Shown: positions 33,701 through 45,300 of the stretch, one piece after another
Layout of the letters: each line of letters begins with the position of its first letter
Position numbering within the stretch: position 1 is the stretch's first letter
Source of the DNA: Drosophila miranda
Lineage: Eukaryota; Arthropoda; Insecta; Diptera; Drosophilidae
Length of the DNA: 64,000 nt
Direction of reading: 5' to 3'
Assembly: GCF_003369915.1 (NCBI RefSeq)
Contig: NC_046674.1
Coordinates: 20,029,657-20,093,656, forward strand
Translations under genes and position numbers: made by a program
The notes under the pieces: model-generated
The model's input: the letters and a program-made list of their open reading frames with translations, nothing else
The model's database searches: none
Told to the model about the DNA's origin: nothing

Positions 33701-35467
33701 ACAATTTTGAAGATACGAGAAAATCGAAAACGTGGAATCATAGAGAATGGCCAGTTCTAGCAGTTTGCCAAATCTGGATCAGTGGCTACGCTAATCCTTC
33801 TCTCTTTCTCACTCTTAGCAGTGCAGCGAGATGTTATGCTGGTGTGGGTGTAAGAAATGAGAGAGAGAGAGAGAGACATATGTAGCGGAATAATAAGCAG
33901 TTGCAGAAAAATATTTTTCTCGCTATGTTTTTTCCATCTCTTATGACAAGTGCCAGCCAAGAGATCGCGGATCGATCCCATCCCTCCGCGCGCTAAACAA
34001 AAATTCGTCCCTTTAAGTCATCGGCTCCGATGCCTTTGCAAATAATTTTTGAAAATATTACAACGATAAATATTCATTAAAAATGAAACCTTCTTAAGCG
34101 AGGCCTTTGTGTAAATGAAAATAATCAAGAATTAATGCAACAATCCTTACCAACAGCAAGAAACGCATGTCAACGACGCCTTTCAGACGAATCACCAAGA
34201 ATTGAGCCCAGAAAACGGCCAGCGGCTGCAGAAAACTCACCCGAACGTAAGGTTTTTGGAGTTTATGATCTTCAACCTGCTGAATTATCGTTTTCTTGCA
34301 GCTAAAAATAAGATCAGCCGTCTACCTTTGAATTCGTTTATTGAAGAAGATGATAAAAAGGCAGCTGACAAGGAGAGTACGCCGGAATTGGTGGTCAGTA
34401 ACACACAGCTCGATTCTGCTTCGCATTCCAAAGTAAAGAAGACAACCGGACCCCAAAAAGAGGAACAGGCATCTGACATGGAAAGTTCACCGGAATTGGT
34501 GGTCAAGGTGCGGCCGGGTAGATCAAAGAGGTCGACTAGCACACAGCTCGATTCTGCTTCACATTTCAAAGTAAAGAAGAAAATTGAACCCAAAAAAGAG
34601 GAACAGACAGCTGACAAGGAAAGTTCATATTCCAAAGTAAAGAAGACAGTCGAACCCAAACAAGAGGAACAGGATGTTCCAGATGCACCACGCAGTCGAT
34701 TAAGAAACGCAAAAACAATCGACAAGATTCAGGAAAAGGCAGCCAAAATTGGGAATACACCCGAAGAAGGAGTCGTTGAAAAGATAGCAAGCAAGCGAGT
34801 AGGAAGACCTAGAAAGATCAAAACACCAACATCAACACCGCAGGACACCATACAGAGTAAGATAAAGAAGGAGAACCCACCAGAGAAAGAAAATGCGAAT
34901 ACTAGTGCAGTGGCAAAACGGAGGGTGGGCAGACCTAGGAAGTCCCAAAAACCAACAGAAGATAAACCAGAACTAAAAGTGAGAAGAAGTGAGACATCAT
35001 CTACAACAGATAAGATCACTACGAGGAACACGTCAGAGGAGAAAGCTAAAGGAGAACCACAATCCAAAGCTGCTGAAACTCGAGAATTTCGGGAACTTGC
35101 TTGTATTACACCAGACCTATCCGGCCAAAATCCATCTCAAAATGCAGGAAATTGTACTCCTGATCTATTTGATTTGATGAATGCTGGTAATGTACTGTCC
35201 GCAAAAACAATCGACAAGATTCAGGAAAAGGCAGCCAAAATTGGGAATACACCCGAAGAAGGAGTCGTTGAAAAGATAGCAAGCAAGCGAGTAGGAAGAC
35301 CTAGAAAGATCAAAACACCAACATCAACACCGCAGGAAAACATACAGAGTAAGATAAAGAAGGAGAACCCACCAGAGAAAGAAAATGCGAATACTAGTGC
35401 AGTGGCAAAACGGAGGGTGGGCAGACCTAGGAAGTCCCAAAAACCAACAAATAACAACAACAAATAA
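30765..35467 (+). CDS. mu2: truncated mu2 paralogue, copy 2 (expanded exon 4, no BRCT), 1204 aa
   Basis: Exons 30765-30890, 30964-31161, 31219-31663, 31723-33048, 33113-33258, 33318-33435, 34157-34246 and 34302-35467 keep one frame. Exon 4 is 1326 nt instead of 834. An AT-hook block otherwise found in exon 8 (AKTIDKIQEK through KAAETREF) has been inserted between two copies of the ELACI(A/T)PDLSGQ...NVLS block. The protein therefore gains two more GRPRK AT-hooks near its middle, for six in all. The first TQPF motif reads APQPFP, removing that potential ATM-type phosphosite. Exon 8 has the same A-B-A module structure and the same premature TAA (35465-35467) as copy 1. No BRCT exons follow. Confidence 0.82.
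33436..34156 (+). mobile_element. mu2 intron 6 INE-1/ISY-like repeat, copy 2
   Basis: Intron of 721 nt with the same dispersed-repeat interior as copy 1. It differs by substitutions (GTCTCGACGAACG, CTTCCGCCCCC) shared with copy 3, and by GA-run length. Confidence 0.45.
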
Positions 35468-35674
35468 ACCAGAACTAAAAGTGAGAAGAAGTGAGACATC
35501 ATCTACAACAGATAAGATCACTACGAGGAACACGTCAGAGGAGAAAGCTAAAGGAGAACCAAAATCCAAAGCTGCAGAAACTCGAGAATTGGTCAAAAAA
35601 CAGCAAGGGTGTTCTCCCGTTTTCCACTTTGAAGAATAAATATTTTTGAGCCCTTGTGGAACCTGTATATATAT

Positions 35675-36140
35675 TTATTTATTTATTTATTTATTAAATT
35701 AACAAATTAACTGTTAATAATGGTACTTAGATTAAAGGCGGAAAAAGATAAGTTAAAAGTTAGATAAATTTAAATGATTATAAATATTGCATGCAATTAG
35801 TTTAAGAGACAGTTCAGGGGATAGGGTTTGACAGAGGGAGTTATAACCCCTAAAAGGTTCATGATCAGCATAATTAGACCTACATATGGGTAGACGGATA
35901 GGCCTAAAAGTACGGGTAGGTCTGGATGGAACGGCCAAGTCAATCTGACCCAAGAGAGTTTGGGAGTCAACAGTCCCAAGAAGGAGCTTGTGCACGAACA
36001 TTACGCCATTGCATATTCTGCGATGGTGTAACGACGGCAGGTCGATAAGATTTAGCCTAGACCGGTAGGGTGGCAAGATTCTACCCGAGTCCCAGTTAAA
36101 GTTCCGAAGGGCAAAAATTAAAAATTGCTTTTGCACGGAT
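35675..36140 (-). mobile_element. 5'-truncated non-LTR fragment, copy 2
   Basis: Same insertion and junctions as in unit 1. The minus frame 36136-35753 encodes the same reverse-transcriptase C-terminal tail. The (TTTA)n tract at its left edge differs in length from units 1 and 3. Confidence 0.7.
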
Positions 36141-36363
36141 TATATCTTGTACAAATATAAACGCCCAGTCCAGTGCCAGTCTAGACTCCGTCAAGTAAAG
36201 ACGCGCCAGCAGCTAAGCAACAGCAAACGCAAATCTAACAACAAAATCCACGCAGAAAAACATTCAAGTGCACAAAGCAAATTCCAAAAAAGCCAATAAC
36301 AAACACACCAAGTGAACAGTTACAAATCCAAGTGAAGCGGGCAGCAGCCCAAGCTCGAGCGCA

Positions 36364-37614
36364 ATGTCGCGACCACCAGACCCAAAATTGCTCACACAGT
36401 GGGACAAAACAGCATTCTTAGAACCAAAATACATATCAATAAACAGAAAAGATAACAAATCTTTCGAAAACACCTCCCCTTTTATAATAAAAAAAGTCAT
36501 AGACTACCAGTGTTGCGGTGAAGTAGACTCGGTTAAAAAAATCAGAGACGGATCACTTCTAGTCAAAACAAAAGGAACAGCCCAGGCTACTAGACTTATG
36601 AAAATCACCAAATTCCACGACTTCGAAGTAATAGCAACCGAACACAAAACACTAAACTTCTCCAAAGGGGTAATCTACTCCAACGACTTGCGGAACATTG
36701 ATATAGACGAAATCAAAAAAGAACTCAAACCTCAAAAAGTCATTGACGCAACCAAAATACTTAAACAGAAAGACAACGTACTCCATGAAACCGGACTCAT
36801 CATCGTCACATTCGACACACCAACTCTACCTCAACATTTAATGATCGGTTACGAACGAGTGAACGTACGTCCTCAAACACCTCGCCCCCTTAAATGCCAC
36901 AACTGCCAAAAATACGGCCACCCTTCTAAATACTGCAGATCCCCAAAGATCTGTACTAACTGCTCAGAAGTGCACCCTGCTGACGATGAACTATGCTCTA
37001 AGCCAAAGTTTTGCAGTAACTGCAAATTCAACACCGACATTCAGAATAGCCACAGCCCCATAGACAAAAATTGCCCAGAGTTCCTCAAACAAAAAGAAAT
37101 CACAATAATCAAAACAATCGAAAAAGTAGATTTCACTACCGCAAAGAAAATTTACCATCAACGGAACCCCCATCAATCCACACCATACGCTGAAGTAGCC
37201 CGCTATCAACAACCAAAACCTCATCTCACTGAAGCATCTACCTCATCATCGCCCACCTATAACCAATCACACCAAATAAGACCAATCAAAGACTACGGAG
37301 ACATCACCCCAAACACACATCCAATCAACCCTAAGCCAACTTCATCCCAACTACACCCCCCCAGTCAACAACAAGCAATGGATATGGACACCGAAACTAC
37401 GGAAACCGCTAAAAATACCAAAAACTCGAAAACTATCCAAGATTCTGACCGTAAACTCAGAAGCCAGACTAAGGAAAAAGACAAACTTAACCTGGTTACC
37501 AAACACCTCAAAGCCAAAGATAAAACTGAAAAAAATAAGACCCCAAACGCAAACCTAGCCCTTTTATCTAATAATGCACTAGCAAACAAAATTTACAGCG
37601 AAGACGATCTTTAA
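36364..37614 (+). CDS. I element ORF1, 416 aa (copy 2)
   Basis: Same predicted protein as ORF1 in unit 1, with the same CCHC knuckles, the same start context and a 74-nt gap to ORF2. Retention of an intact frame fits a recent segmental copy. Confidence 0.88.
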   Translation: MSRPPDPKLLTQWDKTAFLEPKYISINRKDNKSFENTSPFIIKKVIDYQCCGEVDSVKKIRDGSLLVKTKGTAQATRLMKITKFHDFEVIATEHKTLNFSKGVIYSNDLRNIDIDEIKKELKPQKVIDATKILKQKDNVLHETGLIIVTFDTPTLPQHLMIGYERVNVRPQTPRPLKCHNCQKYGHPSKYCRSPKICTNCSEVHPADDELCSKPKFCSNCKFNTDIQNSHSPIDKNCPEFLKQKEITIIKTIEKVDFTTAKKIYHQRNPHQSTPYAEVARYQQPKPHLTEASTSSSPTYNQSHQIRPIKDYGDITPNTHPINPKPTSSQLHPPSQQQAMDMDTETTETAKNTKNSKTIQDSDRKLRSQTKEKDKLNLVTKHLKAKDKTEKNKTPNANLALLSNNALANKIYSEDDL

Positions 37615-37688
37615 ATATAAACCCAAACTAGTATTTATCACTAAGCCCTATCACTAAGAAAACAAAACACTACTCCCACTAACTTATA

Positions 37689-40600
37689 ATGCTCAAAATA
37701 ATCCAATGGAACATCCACGGATACAAGAATAATTATATAGAACTACAAACACTCATGAAATCCCACAACCCTCAAATTATTGCATTACAGGAAACCCACA
37801 TAACGAACCCCATCTCACTCCCAATCCCAATTAACTTTAGCCTATACTGCAACAACAACCCCACAAATGCTTTCGGTGGCACAGCTCTCCTCATTCACAA
37901 CTCCATCTCCCATACCCAAATTCAACTCAACGCAGACTTTGACGCAGTAGGCGTCACCATAAGGTCCAAATCAAATCTCAATATCATATCCGCCTACATC
38001 TCCCCTAACAAATCCTTCAACACCCGTAACCTCCAAAACGTCCTCACCCCGGCAAACGACCACACCATTGTCCTAGGAGACTTCAACAGCTGGCACCCTT
38101 ACTGGGGCTCACCTAAGGCCAGCTGCAGAGGGAAAACAATAGCCTCATTCCTAGACCGCTCGAACTTCATCCTACTAAATGACAATACTCCGACCCACTT
38201 CTCAACACACAACACATTTACCCACATCGATCTCTCACTTGCAACATCCAGAATTGCTCCAGAGATCCTCTGGAAAGTGATAGATGACCTTTACGGTTCT
38301 GACCACTTTCCCATCTTACTTACACTATTCAACACTCCCTCTCCCTATCCCCCCTCCCCCTTAACCCCTAAACCTACTTTCAATCTCAAAAACGCAGACT
38401 GGGATCTCTTCAGGAAACATACAGCCCGCTTCATCTCCACAACCCAATCAAATAACAATGTCAATAGAGAAGCCGCCCTAATAAAAAAAATACTTATCCA
38501 AAGTGCCCACCTTTCTATCCCACAAAACACCACCTTCTCTCTCACCCGCACTGTTCCCTGGTGGAACAAACAACTTTCACTCCTCAAAAGAGACAAAGTC
38601 GTAAAATGGATTTACCTCAAGCACAACATAAGCAACCATAACATCATAGAATACAAAAAATCAAAAGCGTGTTTTAAAAGAGCAATTAGAGAAGCCAAAC
38701 GAAAATCGATCCTTGAGTTCACAACCCATATACACCCAAACTCAGATCCAACCACAACATGGTCCAACATCAGACGTCTCTGCGGTCTTTACCCCACTAA
38801 AAATATCCATGCCATTCATAACCCGTACACCCAATCACAAACAACCTGTCAATCCGAAATAGCCAACTCCTTTGCCCAGACATGGTCAGAAGAAGCAGAC
38901 GACATCAACTTCTCCCCAACATTCCTGTCCAACAAACTCCTCATTAATACCCCTTCTAACTATAACCCAACACCATCAGCCCTAGAAATCGAGAAAGACA
39001 TAACATTAATCGAATACACATCAGCACTGTCCACCTTGAAAGGCAACACTCCTGGTCTTGACCGAATTTCTTACTCTATGCTAAAGAACTCACCCTACCC
39101 CCTTAAAACCAGAATCCTAACCCTCTACAACAAGATACTCGACTCCTCCATCCCACAATCCCTTAAACTCAGCCTAGTCCTTCCCATCTTAAAACCACAA
39201 AAGCCCCAAACCGATATCAAATCTTACAGACCCATCTCTCTAAACTCATGCCTAGCCAAAACTCTGGACAAGATTGTCGCAAAAAGGTTGTGGTGGTTTG
39301 TTTTAAATAACAACCTGATCCACAACAACCAACTAGGGTTCAAAAGAGGCAAATCTGTACTAGACAGTCTACTTTATGTAGACCACCTAGCTACCAGAGC
39401 TATCGCCCTGAAAAAACACCTCACAGTCATCTCGCTGGACTTCACCAAAGCCTTCGACAGAATTGGTATTCACACCGTAATAAACCAACTAAAAAAATGG
39501 AAAGTAGGGCCACGAATACTTAATTATGTTAAGAACTTTATGTCCAACAGGAAAATCCTCGTCAAAACCGGCAGAAGCTTATCAAATATCTACCCTCTAA
39601 ATAATGGCATTCCCCAAGGCTCCCCAATCTCCGTTATCCTTTTCCTCATAGCTTACAACTCACTCACCGATATCATCTCCCTCCACAAACAAATCAAATT
39701 TTGCGCGTACGCCGACGACTTCCACCTACTCATCAATCACAACAAACAAAAAAGTCCCACAACTAACATCCAAACAATATTTAACCAAATAGACGACTGG
39801 TGGAATCACTCAGGCTCAATCCTCTCTAAAGAAAAATCCCAACTCCTTCATATATGCCGCAAACACAACTGCAAACCCAAGATACTCACCGGTGGCACAA
39901 CCATCCAAGCTACCGACACACTCAGAATCCTTGGGCTCACAATCAACACCAAATACAATTGGATCTCTCACATCAACAAACTCAAAGTTGACCTTGCTAA
40001 GCCACTAGGCATCATCAAACACCTCTCTTCATTTAAATATAACTGCCACACTTCATCATTAGTGCAAATCATAAAATCCATAATCATTTCCAAAATAGAT
40101 TTCTGCCTTCCCATATATGGATTTGCTCCCAAATCCCAACTTAACCGCATAAAAACCACCCTAAATACAGCAATAAGAGCCGCCCTTGGAGCATTCCGTA
40201 CCACCCCCATAAATAATATGCTAGCTGAAACCAACATCTTCACCATTGAAAGCAAACGAGACTACCTTACCGGGAAAATCTCCAAAAACCTCATCCACGG
40301 AAAATCCACCCCCCTAAATACCCTTTCCAAAAGCCATAAAAGAAAACACCGACTGCTCAGCACGGTAGACAGAGCCATACAAGTGTCCCAAAAACACCTC
40401 ATCCCTTTTTCCCCAATCAGAACCTCCACATCCAAAAAATTCAACATCCTTAACATCCACAAATCAACAAACATCAACCTCTCCAATCACAACAAAAACA
40501 CTACCCCTACAATAGTCTTCCACCAACTTTTCCACTCTATCAAATCAGCTCTCCCCAAACACAACTTCCTTTACACAGACGGCTCCAAAGCCGGGGGCAT

Positions 40601-41369
40601 TACCAGCTACTGTATTACAAACGAGTCAGCAGTAATAAAAACTGGATTGCTGCCAACATACTCATATGTACTCTCCAGCGAAATCATAGCAATACACGAA
40701 GCCATCTTATTTACTCGATATAAACGTGGAAAATATGCTATCTGCACCGACTCCCTCTCCTCTATCACCTCAATCAGGAACCCCAACAATCACTCCTACT
40801 ACGCCTCCTCGATCAGAAACCTATTATCCACCCACTTCCCTAAGATCCTAATAATCTGGATACCCAGTCACATTGGCATAAAAGGCAACGAATTCGCCGA
40901 CTCTACAGCCAGGATGAACGCCAAATTTCCCCTTATTTACACCCCAAACCACAATTCTACCGATATTGCACACTTCCTAAAAAAAATCCTCCAATCCAAA
41001 CAAACTGACCTCCTCACAAACACCTCTACATGGTACCAACAAATTAGCAACCTCGCTACCAACAACACCCCCAAAAACAATATCCTTAATAGAAGGCACC
41101 AGGTCATATTTAATAGACTGAGACTGGGCCACACCAAGCTGACCAACGCCCACTACATTGACAAAACATTGCCCAACACATGTCCATTGTGCCACAACGC
41201 GAACATAGACTTACGACACACACTATACACCTGTCCCTCACTCTCACCACAAAGGTCCCTATCATTCAATAACAACGACCCCATGCAACTTATCGCAAAC
41301 CCCACCAACTCAAATTCCAAAATTATCCTCAAATTCCTACAAACCGCAAATATCCTCCACAATATATAA
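37689..41369 (+). CDS. I element ORF2 endonuclease/RT/RNase H, 1226 aa (copy 2)
   Basis: Intact, with the same endonuclease, YADD reverse-transcriptase and RNase H motifs as unit 1. It shares DDWWNHSG, CRKHNCKP and KIDFCLP with unit 3. It has a private C-to-Y change in TNAHYIDKT, a position just N-terminal to the C-terminal CPLC finger. Confidence 0.93.
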   Translation: MLKIIQWNIHGYKNNYIELQTLMKSHNPQIIALQETHITNPISLPIPINFSLYCNNNPTNAFGGTALLIHNSISHTQIQLNADFDAVGVTIRSKSNLNIISAYISPNKSFNTRNLQNVLTPANDHTIVLGDFNSWHPYWGSPKASCRGKTIASFLDRSNFILLNDNTPTHFSTHNTFTHIDLSLATSRIAPEILWKVIDDLYGSDHFPILLTLFNTPSPYPPSPLTPKPTFNLKNADWDLFRKHTARFISTTQSNNNVNREAALIKKILIQSAHLSIPQNTTFSLTRTVPWWNKQLSLLKRDKVVKWIYLKHNISNHNIIEYKKSKACFKRAIREAKRKSILEFTTHIHPNSDPTTTWSNIRRLCGLYPTKNIHAIHNPYTQSQTTCQSEIANSFAQTWSEEADDINFSPTFLSNKLLINTPSNYNPTPSALEIEKDITLIEYTSALSTLKGNTPGLDRISYSMLKNSPYPLKTRILTLYNKILDSSIPQSLKLSLVLPILKPQKPQTDIKSYRPISLNSCLAKTLDKIVAKRLWWFVLNNNLIHNNQLGFKRGKSVLDSLLYVDHLATRAIALKKHLTVISLDFTKAFDRIGIHTVINQLKKWKVGPRILNYVKNFMSNRKILVKTGRSLSNIYPLNNGIPQGSPISVILFLIAYNSLTDIISLHKQIKFCAYADDFHLLINHNKQKSPTTNIQTIFNQIDDWWNHSGSILSKEKSQLLHICRKHNCKPKILTGGTTIQATDTLRILGLTINTKYNWISHINKLKVDLAKPLGIIKHLSSFKYNCHTSSLVQIIKSIIISKIDFCLPIYGFAPKSQLNRIKTTLNTAIRAALGAFRTTPINNMLAETNIFTIESKRDYLTGKISKNLIHGKSTPLNTLSKSHKRKHRLLSTVDRAIQVSQKHLIPFSPIRTSTSKKFNILNIHKSTNINLSNHNKNTTPTIVFHQLFHSIKSALPKHNFLYTDGSKAGGITSYCITNESAVIKTGLLPTYSYVLSSEIIAIHEAILFTRYKRGKYAICTDSLSSITSIRNPNNHSYYASSIRNLLSTHFPKILIIWIPSHIGIKGNEFADSTARMNAKFPLIYTPNHNSTDIAHFLKKILQSKQTDLLTNTSTWYQQISNLATNNTPKNNILNRRHQVIFNRLRLGHTKLTNAHYIDKTLPNTCPLCHNANIDLRHTLYTCPSLSPQRSLSFNNNDPMQLIANPTNSNSKIILKFLQTANILHNI

Positions 41370-41778
41370 CCGAACATACTGTAAATAAATACTCATCCCA
41401 ACATCTTTGTATATGTATATGTATAAAATCTGACCCAATTACCCTAGAGCTTAAGGCCTCAGTAGCTATAGCTCCAACTTCTGTTAATATTTAGTTTTAA
41501 CTAGCTATTAGCATTATTTAATAATAATAATAATAATAAACGCCCAGTCAACATTTTGATGATTATTAATTTTCTCACAGGCACAGGCACAGTCGCGTCA
41601 TCTCAAGAGAATGCCCTTAAAGGTAAATATGAATAGATAAGTGCTTTCAGACGACAGACGCAATTTTTTTGTTGGCTGCTATGGCGACGCGTAAACAATG
41701 GAGGTGACGTTAGTTGTTCGATAAATGCATAGCGGTATTTTGGAATTCTATTCTTAGGAATCAGAAATACCAAACACA

Positions 41779-42230
41779 TTAACCCATTGCAGGCTGCTCC
41801 TAAACGGCTCGTACGATTTTTATGTTTTCCTTGGGTATACTCTATTTGGAAAAATTTTACTGTTTGTAATATTATTATATTATTAGTTTGTATTATAGTT
41901 TTTATCCGGTTGTTGCCCCAGACGAAGGTTGCCATAGCAAAATAATTGCATTTTTGGTACACACAAAAACCTGTTTGGTATTTAAATATCAATTTTCATT
42001 AGACTTAGTTTGCGGCCAGATATGTTAACATATCGCTGGTAAAGGACACCCGGAATTATTAAAAAACCAAATTCAAAGGTGAATGCTGTTTGGAAACTCT
42101 ACTTAAAGATTCGTCTCCCTCTTTACCTAACAACAAATTTTATTGCGATACCTCTCAATAGTTCGGCGCTAAAATTCTTAAAGTTTCATTTTCTTTGGTA
42201 TTTAAATACCCATGGCCATTAATGGGTTAA
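41779..42230. mobile_element. piggyBac-like MITE, unit 3 copy with ~30 nt internal insertion
   Basis: Element 41783-42226 (444 bp) flanked by TTAA. An inserted stretch after CACAAAAACCTGTT includes GGTATTTAAATA, which is also present near the element's right end (TTTGGTATTTAAATACCC), so it may be a templated duplication. The palindrome is at 42019-42034. Confidence 0.45.
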
Positions 42231-42342
42231 ACTATATAGAAAATGAGAGTCGATATTTAATGCCAGAAATCTCATAACAAACTTCATTTGTGAGTGAGTT
42301 CCGAAATTGCGTCTGAAATTTTTTTTTCCCGCGCAGGGGGAA

Positions 42343-45300
42343 ATGTTTGATTCCGGGATGGCAGCTGTAAGCTTAAGCATAAACGGGCAGCCGGCCGTCC
42401 TTCTACAGCCCGATACTGTTTACCGCATTGGGCGCAAGGAAGCATATGAGTTCTGTGTCGCCGATGAAGTAAGTACAGCCAAATGTGTAGTTCTTCCCCA
42501 AAGATGAAAACATTGCTTTGTTTTAAACTTGTGCGCCTTAGTCCATGGAGCTGTTGCATGCTTTGGCAATTGTCTATCGAGCGGGTGTCCTTCGCGTGTT
42601 GGCGCTGATGGGAAAGGTATTCGTGAATGGCCTGGAGAACGGCAATGTGGACATCAGCCGAAAGGATGCCATCGATGGAAAGGTAAAGTTACGCTTCGGT
42701 AATGTGGCAGCCGAAGCGCAAATAATGGAACCTATTCAGGTATGTGTATCCCAGAGTGGCTCAAGGAAATACATAAAAAACATTGACATATTTCAGCACC
42801 ATGATAGCAGTGGATTCGGCGAATCCCTCAAGGACACATCCGTCGATACAACATCAGACAGTCTCGTTATACCAGAAACGGAGGTGCAGTCGGTCAACAC
42901 AAGTGCTAATACAACGGTTGGTAGCTTTTTTGTACCCGAAACCCAAGCTGTGGTCTTTGATAAAGGAGTCTCGAAGGGCGGCAAAGTTTCGCTGGGCGAT
43001 GACTTCATGATACCCGAGACGCAAGATCTCCTTAGTACTCCACCAGTTGTTGTCCACAATGAGAAATCCAATTCTATCGATGAAGATGCCTCTGAAATGG
43101 GCACGCAGATACGCATTTGCACCCAGGAATTCAATAATTTCGATGAGGATGCATTTGATGACTTCGATTCATCTATGATAATGGGAGATTCTGTGACGGC
43201 ACTATCGCTTCGTCAGCGCATTGAAAACAAAAACAAGCAGGGTATGTGGAACCTATTCATATATGTAATTATTATCATTTAGATAATTTTTCCCTCTTAG
43301 ATGTCGATGAAAAGGACCTGGAACTGAGTGCCTTAAATTGGTCTGCAACTAATCCAAAATGCACTGTCTTGAATAGCACCAAGGCGGGAGAATTGTCTCC
43401 TCGGGAACTTGCTTGTATTGCACCAGACCTATCCGGCCAGAATCCATCTCAAAATGCAAGAAATTGTACTCCTGATCTATTTGATTTGATGAATGCTGGT
43501 AATGTACTGTCCGCAAAAACAATCGACAAGATTCAGGAAAAGGCAGCCAAAATTGGGAATACACCCGAAGAAGGAGTCGTTGAAAAGATAGCAAGCAAGC
43601 GAGTAGGAAGACCGAGAAAGATCAAAACACCAACATCAACACCGCAGGACACCATACAGAGTAAGATAAAGAAGGAGAACCCACCAGAGAAAGAAAATGC
43701 GAATACTAGTGCAGTGGCAAAACGGAGGGTGGGCAGACCTAGGAAGTCCCAAAAACCAACAGAAGATAAACCAGAACTAAAAGTGAGAAGAAGTGAGACA
43801 TCATCTACAACAGATAAGATCACTACGAGGAACACGTCAGAGGAGAAAGCTAAAGGAGAACCACAATCCAAAGCTGCTGAAACTCGAGAATTTCGGGAAC
43901 TTGCTTGTATTACACCAGACCTATCCGGCCAAAATCCATCTCAAAATGCAGGAAATTGTACTCCTGATCTATTTGACTTGATGAATGCTGGTAATGTACT
44001 GTCCGAGAGATCCGCCACACCAACGCTTTGCGGGCTAAAGCAGTTGATTGTGGCCACCATAGAGACACCAACAGCAACTCCTATCGAAGTGGAGGACAAA
44101 GAAAATCAGGACTTTATTGTCACTCCGAGCAAAGAGCCAGCAAGCGAATCTCCCAAAAATGGCAACGAAAATAACGAAACTAATCAGGATTTCATTGCCC
44201 CTCAGCCGTTTCCCTTTCACTTAAAGCGCAAGCAAGAAAGATTGCAAGCAACCGAATCTCTTAAAGATCGCCCTGATGGCGAGCTCATAAATCAGGATTT
44301 CATAGAAACTCAGCCATTTCCTTCGAAGCTCAAACAAAATGCCTGGAAAGCAGCCGACTATCCTAAAGACCGCAGCTATGAGGAGGAAACTAATCAAGAT
44401 ATCATTGCCACTCAGCCGTTCCCCTTATGGAAGAAGAAAAATAGGAACGCAGCTGAATCAACTGAAGAACACCGCGACAGTGAGGACAATCAAGATTTTA
44501 TAGCCACGGAGGCATTCCCCTCGATAAGCAAGCAAGCAAGTAAGAACACTCCAGAAAATAAAGAGAACATTCCAGTTGAAAAAAATGATACAGAACCCAA
44601 AGCTTCTACTTCCAAAGACGCAAAAAGTAAGATAAGATCATTGCACTTTTAATGTCAGTACAATTTTACTCATTCCCTATTTAATAACAGATTTGAATTC
44701 TCGTACATATAATGAAATCATGGAGATACTGGACAAAATGGCTGCAGGCCTTCCACAGCCGCCTGATGATCCAAACGAACCTCAAATTAAGTTCGTTGAA
44801 CCTTCCATTATTATGGATGAAAACTATAATGCTAAGGTTAGTTGAACGTATGTACATCCCCGCATGACTTCGTATAACATTTTTCCAACTCTACAGGTTG
44901 CCCGTCTAGAATCCATCTATCCGGACAGGGACAGCAAGCGGCTTTGGGGCTTACCGAAATTACCCGAAGTCTTGAATAGCCGCATAGCCGGATCGGAGTC
45001 ACCTCCACGTACTAGTAGGTTTCCAAGTGTTTTTTCATATGCGCCGGCCTCGCTTAATACGGATCTTAAATGACTGGGAACCAGAGTGTCGTGTCGTGCT
45101 GAGTTCCAGAAGAACACGTTTTCGACCATTAATATTTTCTTGATCATGCCTGTCTGTCCGTCTCGACGAACGCCTAGATCTCAGAAACACTAAGAGCTAA
45201 AGCAGCCGAATTGTGTATCCAAATTTTGGTTCGCCCGACCGTCTTCCGCCCCCACAAAGAACGAAAATCTGTGGCATCTACAATTTTGAAGATACGAGAA

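Larger units (their letters stand above)
36171..41536 (+). mobile_element. full-length I-type retrotransposon, copy 2, 5,366 bp
   Basis: Same insertion site, target duplication and length as unit 1. Both ORFs are intact. Confidence 0.93.
30106..41654 (+). repeat. mu2 tandem unit 2 (11,549 bp)
   Basis: Same organisation as unit 1. The size difference of 493 bp is explained by a 492-bp in-frame module inserted in mu2 exon 4. Diagnostic bases group it with unit 3, for example GTGTTGGCG in exon 2 and GGTATTTTGG in the promoter. Confidence 0.95.
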
